This document shows, piece after piece, positions 60,801-64,000 of a stretch of DNA of 64,000 nucleotides. The translations under genes and the position numbers were made by a program. The first letter of the stretch is position 1. Each line of letters starts with the position of its first letter. Under the pieces are notes generated by a model. The model saw only the letters and a program-made list of their open reading frames with translations. It did no database searches and had not been told where the DNA came from. Location of the stretch: the NCBI GenBank assembly GCA_016785225.1, contig JAFBJZ010000880.1, forward strand, positions 2,666,001 through 2,730,000, in the 5' to 3' direction. The stretch comes from Psettodes erumei (lineage: Eukaryota; Chordata; Actinopteri; Pleuronectiformes; Psettodidae).

Positions 60801-61129
60801 GTATTACTGTATATACAGGTGGATTTGTTTGTTTTACATCAACTGCCCTCCTCTTGCTCCTGCTTTGTCTTCTTGTACTGTATGTTATCATTATTCTGGA
60901 AAAAATGAAAGGCAAACCTTGTTTTCATAAATCAAAATTAGTTGAAGAAGGAGACAAATTTGATTAAAAAAATATCTATGTAAAAATAATGGACTATTTA
61001 AGTATGAAGTCACATAAATACAGACGTTTATAAAAGCCAGTGTCAGATGTGATTTAAATTCTGCTTGACTAGACTGTTCAAGGACGTGTCAGTGGCTCAG
61101 TAACAGACTGTTAAATGTCTCTGGAGCTG

Positions 61130-61545
61130 CAGCAAGAGCAGTAGTAATATTACTGTTTTTGTCAGTAGTAGAAATACAACAGAAGTAGGAGTAGAGAATT
61201 ATGTGTAAATTTTGTGATGGTAGTAGCTGCAGCTGGAATAGTAGAAGTAGTATTGCCAACAAATCTGTAAAATCAGTCTTAGTAGGAGTAGTAGTAAAAG
61301 TAGTTTTAATTGTAGTAGAAGTGGGAGCAGTCAGAGTATTGTATAGTAGTCATAATAGCAGTAGCAGAAGTAGCAAAATCAATGTCGTATAAGTAGTATA
61401 CAATATCATCAATGTTGTTTAATCTGCATACTATATATCATTTTGGTTTATTATCGACTATGTTTTGAAACAAAATTGTTTCAAAACATAGTCGATGTAA
61501 AAGTAGCAGCAGTAGTAGTTGTGATAGTACGAGTTATAGAATATA
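61130..61545. repeat. Degenerate AGT/AGC trinucleotide region
   Basis: Words such as agtagtag, agtagaagtagt, gtaggagtagtagt and gcagcagtagtagt recur for about 400 bases with many substitutions. The region looks like an old, decayed trinucleotide repeat. The palindrome at 61453-61496 is embedded near its right end. Confidence 0.75.
61453..61496. repeat. Near-perfect 44-base palindrome
   Basis: Two 21-base arms (61453-61473 and 61476-61496) are exact reverse complements separated only by AA. The arm begins atcgactatgttttgaaac. A transcript would fold into a very stable hairpin, although a two-base loop is too tight and a few inner pairs would open. It does not match any repeat family I know. 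Confidence 0.97.
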
Positions 61546-64000
61546 AAAAGGTTCATTAGAAAATAAAGCATTTGTTATCTACCTTATAAATCTATTACAC
61601 CAATTATACCTCTCTCTACCTATTATAACCTTAAGTTCGAGGGAACTTCTATTGCTTCACATGCTCATCCTCGTCACATCTCTACAAACTGTGTGAGCAC
61701 AAGAGGAAAAAAAAAAGAATGGGTCGCAGATCTGAAACTGGAGCCCAGCTGTGACATGTTGTAGCGGCTGTCTTTTGGGGCCCAAGGTGAGGTTGTCAGC
61801 CCTCCGTCCAGATTGACCTGCAAGTTGCCTCCATTTATTCCCGTGACTAATTGCACCAAATGTGACACTTAGTGATGACGGCATGTGGCGAGTGCAAGGT
61901 GTTCTCACCGAATCTGCTCGGACGGAGCAGAGCAGCATGCAGCGGTGTGTACATACACGTAGGCCTCTCACAGTGTTGAGTCGCCGGCGTTGCTGGGAGA
62001 CTCAAGGCAACTTGAAAGGTGAAAGTCATCTTTGTTACACACCTGGAAATATGAGCATGTGTGCGTACACTAGATATGGATACTGGAGGTGTGACTGAAA
62101 TTGGACTTTTGAAGAACAAAAAATCCTTCATCATTCAACAGCCAATCTTTTTGCCAAAAACACAGCAAGATGCTGCGCTGTCACAAAGCATCAGCAACAC
62201 TCCTGAAACCCAGACTAATGAAGTTAACTCAGGGTGAACGGCACTTTAAAGTTGTATTAAGCAGCAGACAAAAACATAATTGCTTTTTAATGAGGAATAA
62301 ATTCACCGCAAACAACAGTTAAATGAAAAATCTGTTCTGAGACTTGAAATCAACGGGCAATATTACAGGTCAGAAATTTCAACACTTTTTTCATGAATGT
62401 CAAATTAACCAATATATCTTATTTAGTAAAAGGCCCACATCAGGCAAATGCAATGGCAAACTGATATAGGACACTATGCACCTGCATCAGAAAAAAGTTA
62501 CAATTCAGTCAGAGAAACATGATAAAATAGTTTTGAACTTTTTCATATTTGATAAACTCTAATAAACTAATATACATATATTTATAAGAAGAAGAACTAT
62601 GGGACAATGTGAGAGACAAGTAAAGTAGCATTTTCCTTTTCAAAGTTTACAGAAATGGAAATAGCATAAATGTATTTACTGAGATTGTAGTCATATAAAA
62701 TGTAAGGTGTGCATTAAAACTGCATTATTTGAGGGTTTGTTTGTGTTTTTAGCAGAAAAAGTGGATAACACAAGCTTTACTCTGTAAAAAACCCCCAAAA
62801 ACCCAACTATGTGCTAAAAATGTTCTTTTGAGCTGCAGAGTTGTTGATTTTTTTACATTAGATATTGTCATTTGATGTTTTGTTACTTGACTTGTACTTG
62901 TACTTGAATTGATTAGTGCAGATCTAATAATACATAGTAGTATATTACCCCTGCACACGGGTAATGAAAAACCATTTTCATGCTCAGTGAATGTTACTGC
63001 CTACACTGAGGCAAGAACATACTTAAGGAAATCCTAAAGAAATATTCCAAATGTCAACTTGACACCAGCTGCCGGTTTGAAAATGATCATTTGCACAATG
63101 GCAGAGTCATATGCTGCCGTGTTGTAGTGCCACACAAGTGGGTGCCGTGCTCGCAGATAAATTCATCAGCCGTCCTTTGTAATGAAAGCGCTCTGTGAAG
63201 ATGAGTCAGATGCTGTGTCTTTGTACCTGTCGTGCTAGTCACATTTTCCATTACGCTGTGCCAGCGACTGCCACTTACACACATGGTCACATGTCAGATC
63301 TCGTTTATGTGCCAGTAGGACGGAATTAGTCAAAGGCAGTGTGTTGTGAATTAACTTATTTAGGAAAAAGTCTTTACAAAGTGTACGACTTCTTATATTT
63401 GTAAATGACACAGTGGTAGACAAATAGGTTAGTACATTATGGTTTTCAGTTGGTGAAGCATTGACTTCTGCTTTCTTCTTCCTTAAACCCCCTGCTGTTA
63501 TTTATCATGTTTCATATAATTCTTATTCTTGTATGCTACAAAATACTCCAGCCTCCAGTCCAGCCCAACATTATCTGGCACTGCTGGCTCCACAGCGCAA
63601 AAAAACTTCTGTTCATCCTTTCTTTCAAAAGAAGAAACAAAGCGAGGAAATGACATGGTGCCTATGACGGTTAGGGTATTTAAATGTTTTCAAGGGCTCA
63701 TTTGCATACAATAGTGGGGCCCTGTGATTTGTCTGATACACAGGTCAAAGGCTGCTAAAAGCTTCTTTTTGCTTCCTCTTAGCTGTCATCAACTGCATGA
63801 TAATACACACTGTACTTTTAACAGGGATGGTTTGGTGGAGCATGTGAAGAAAGTGGACAGTGATTACCATGTGTTTATGTGTTTGTCTGGCAGAGTAGGG
63901 GAACAGAGAGATTGTCTGAGAGACACAGAGGCTGCATCTTAAAGAAGTGATCAGAGACCTTGGTGTATCACTATTGTTGAGTCATTTAGGTTTTCTTGGC

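Larger units (their letters stand above)
57195..64000 (+). other. kcnk9: KCNK9 intron 1 (5' part)
   Basis: The intron begins at GTAAGT and continues past the window end. No second exon (expected to begin with the GYG of filter 1) is visible. It holds a CpG-rich patch at 57531-57840, poly-T runs near 58902-58932, a 13-base direct repeat near 59488-59520, a degenerate AGT/AGC trinucleotide region at 61130-61545 and a long palindrome at 61453-61496. The remaining sequence, including 58000-58900, 59525-61100 and 61550-64000, shows no coding exon or repeat that I can name. Confidence 0.9.

Noticed and set aside
61130..61545. Regularly recurring short words suggesting a CRISPR array
   Set aside because: The units are degenerate AGT/AGC trinucleotides in vertebrate DNA with no constant repeat-spacer order.

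Overview
The window is vertebrate nuclear DNA, almost certainly from a ray-finned fish and most likely a percomorph (spiny-rayed) teleost. Coding sequence is confined to short exons with GT/AG borders in long non-coding DNA. The dispersed repeats match, from my memory of their sequence, families that are abundant in percomorph genomes. Only two protein-coding genes can be supported, both on the + strand: the last two coding exons of TRAPPC9 (45456-45679 and 46331-46510) and the first coding exon of KCNK9, the TASK-3 potassium channel (56912-57194). Mammals have the same neighbours in the same order and orientation, so the pair is conserved vertebrate synteny.

Layout. Bases 1-45455 contain no exon I can recognise. 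They are best read as one very long TRAPPC9 intron, or the end of one, because the exon at 45456 opens inside a split codon after a strong acceptor. This stretch holds scattered old repeats (8.3, 12.7, 15.6, 29.6, 32.1-32.8, 34.1 and 37.4 kb among others), microsatellites, and two CpG-dense islets (about 11.7-12.1 kb and 24.45-24.65 kb) that could be regulatory. TRAPPC9 ends with a stop at 46508-46510 and a roughly 950-base 3' UTR with a polyadenylation signal at 47453-47458. About 8 kb of intergenic DNA follows. It ends in the KCNK9 upstream region, which carries a near-consensus RE1/REST site at 55319-55339, a CpG-rich 5' leader with upstream ORFs, and then exon 1. KCNK9 intron 1 runs from 57195 past the window end; exon 2, with the rest of the channel, is not in the window.

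The two genes do not share a pathway. TRAPPC9 is a subunit of the TRAPPII tethering/exchange complex in Golgi and endosome traffic; KCNK9 is a neuronal leak potassium channel. In mammals the neighbourhood is an imprinted domain (maternal KCNK9, with PEG13 inside TRAPPC9), so a fish locus with the genes about 10.4 kb apart is a useful non-imprinted comparison.

The most notable observations are the RE1 site, an 11-codon upstream ORF whose stop overlaps the KCNK9 start as ATGA, a near-perfect 44-base palindrome at 61453-61496, a compound palindrome/direct-repeat cluster at 54946-55000, and a pair of related unnamed repeats at 29.5 and 48.6 kb. I found no wholly new genetic system. Repeat identifications rest on visual comparison and memory, without any database search.
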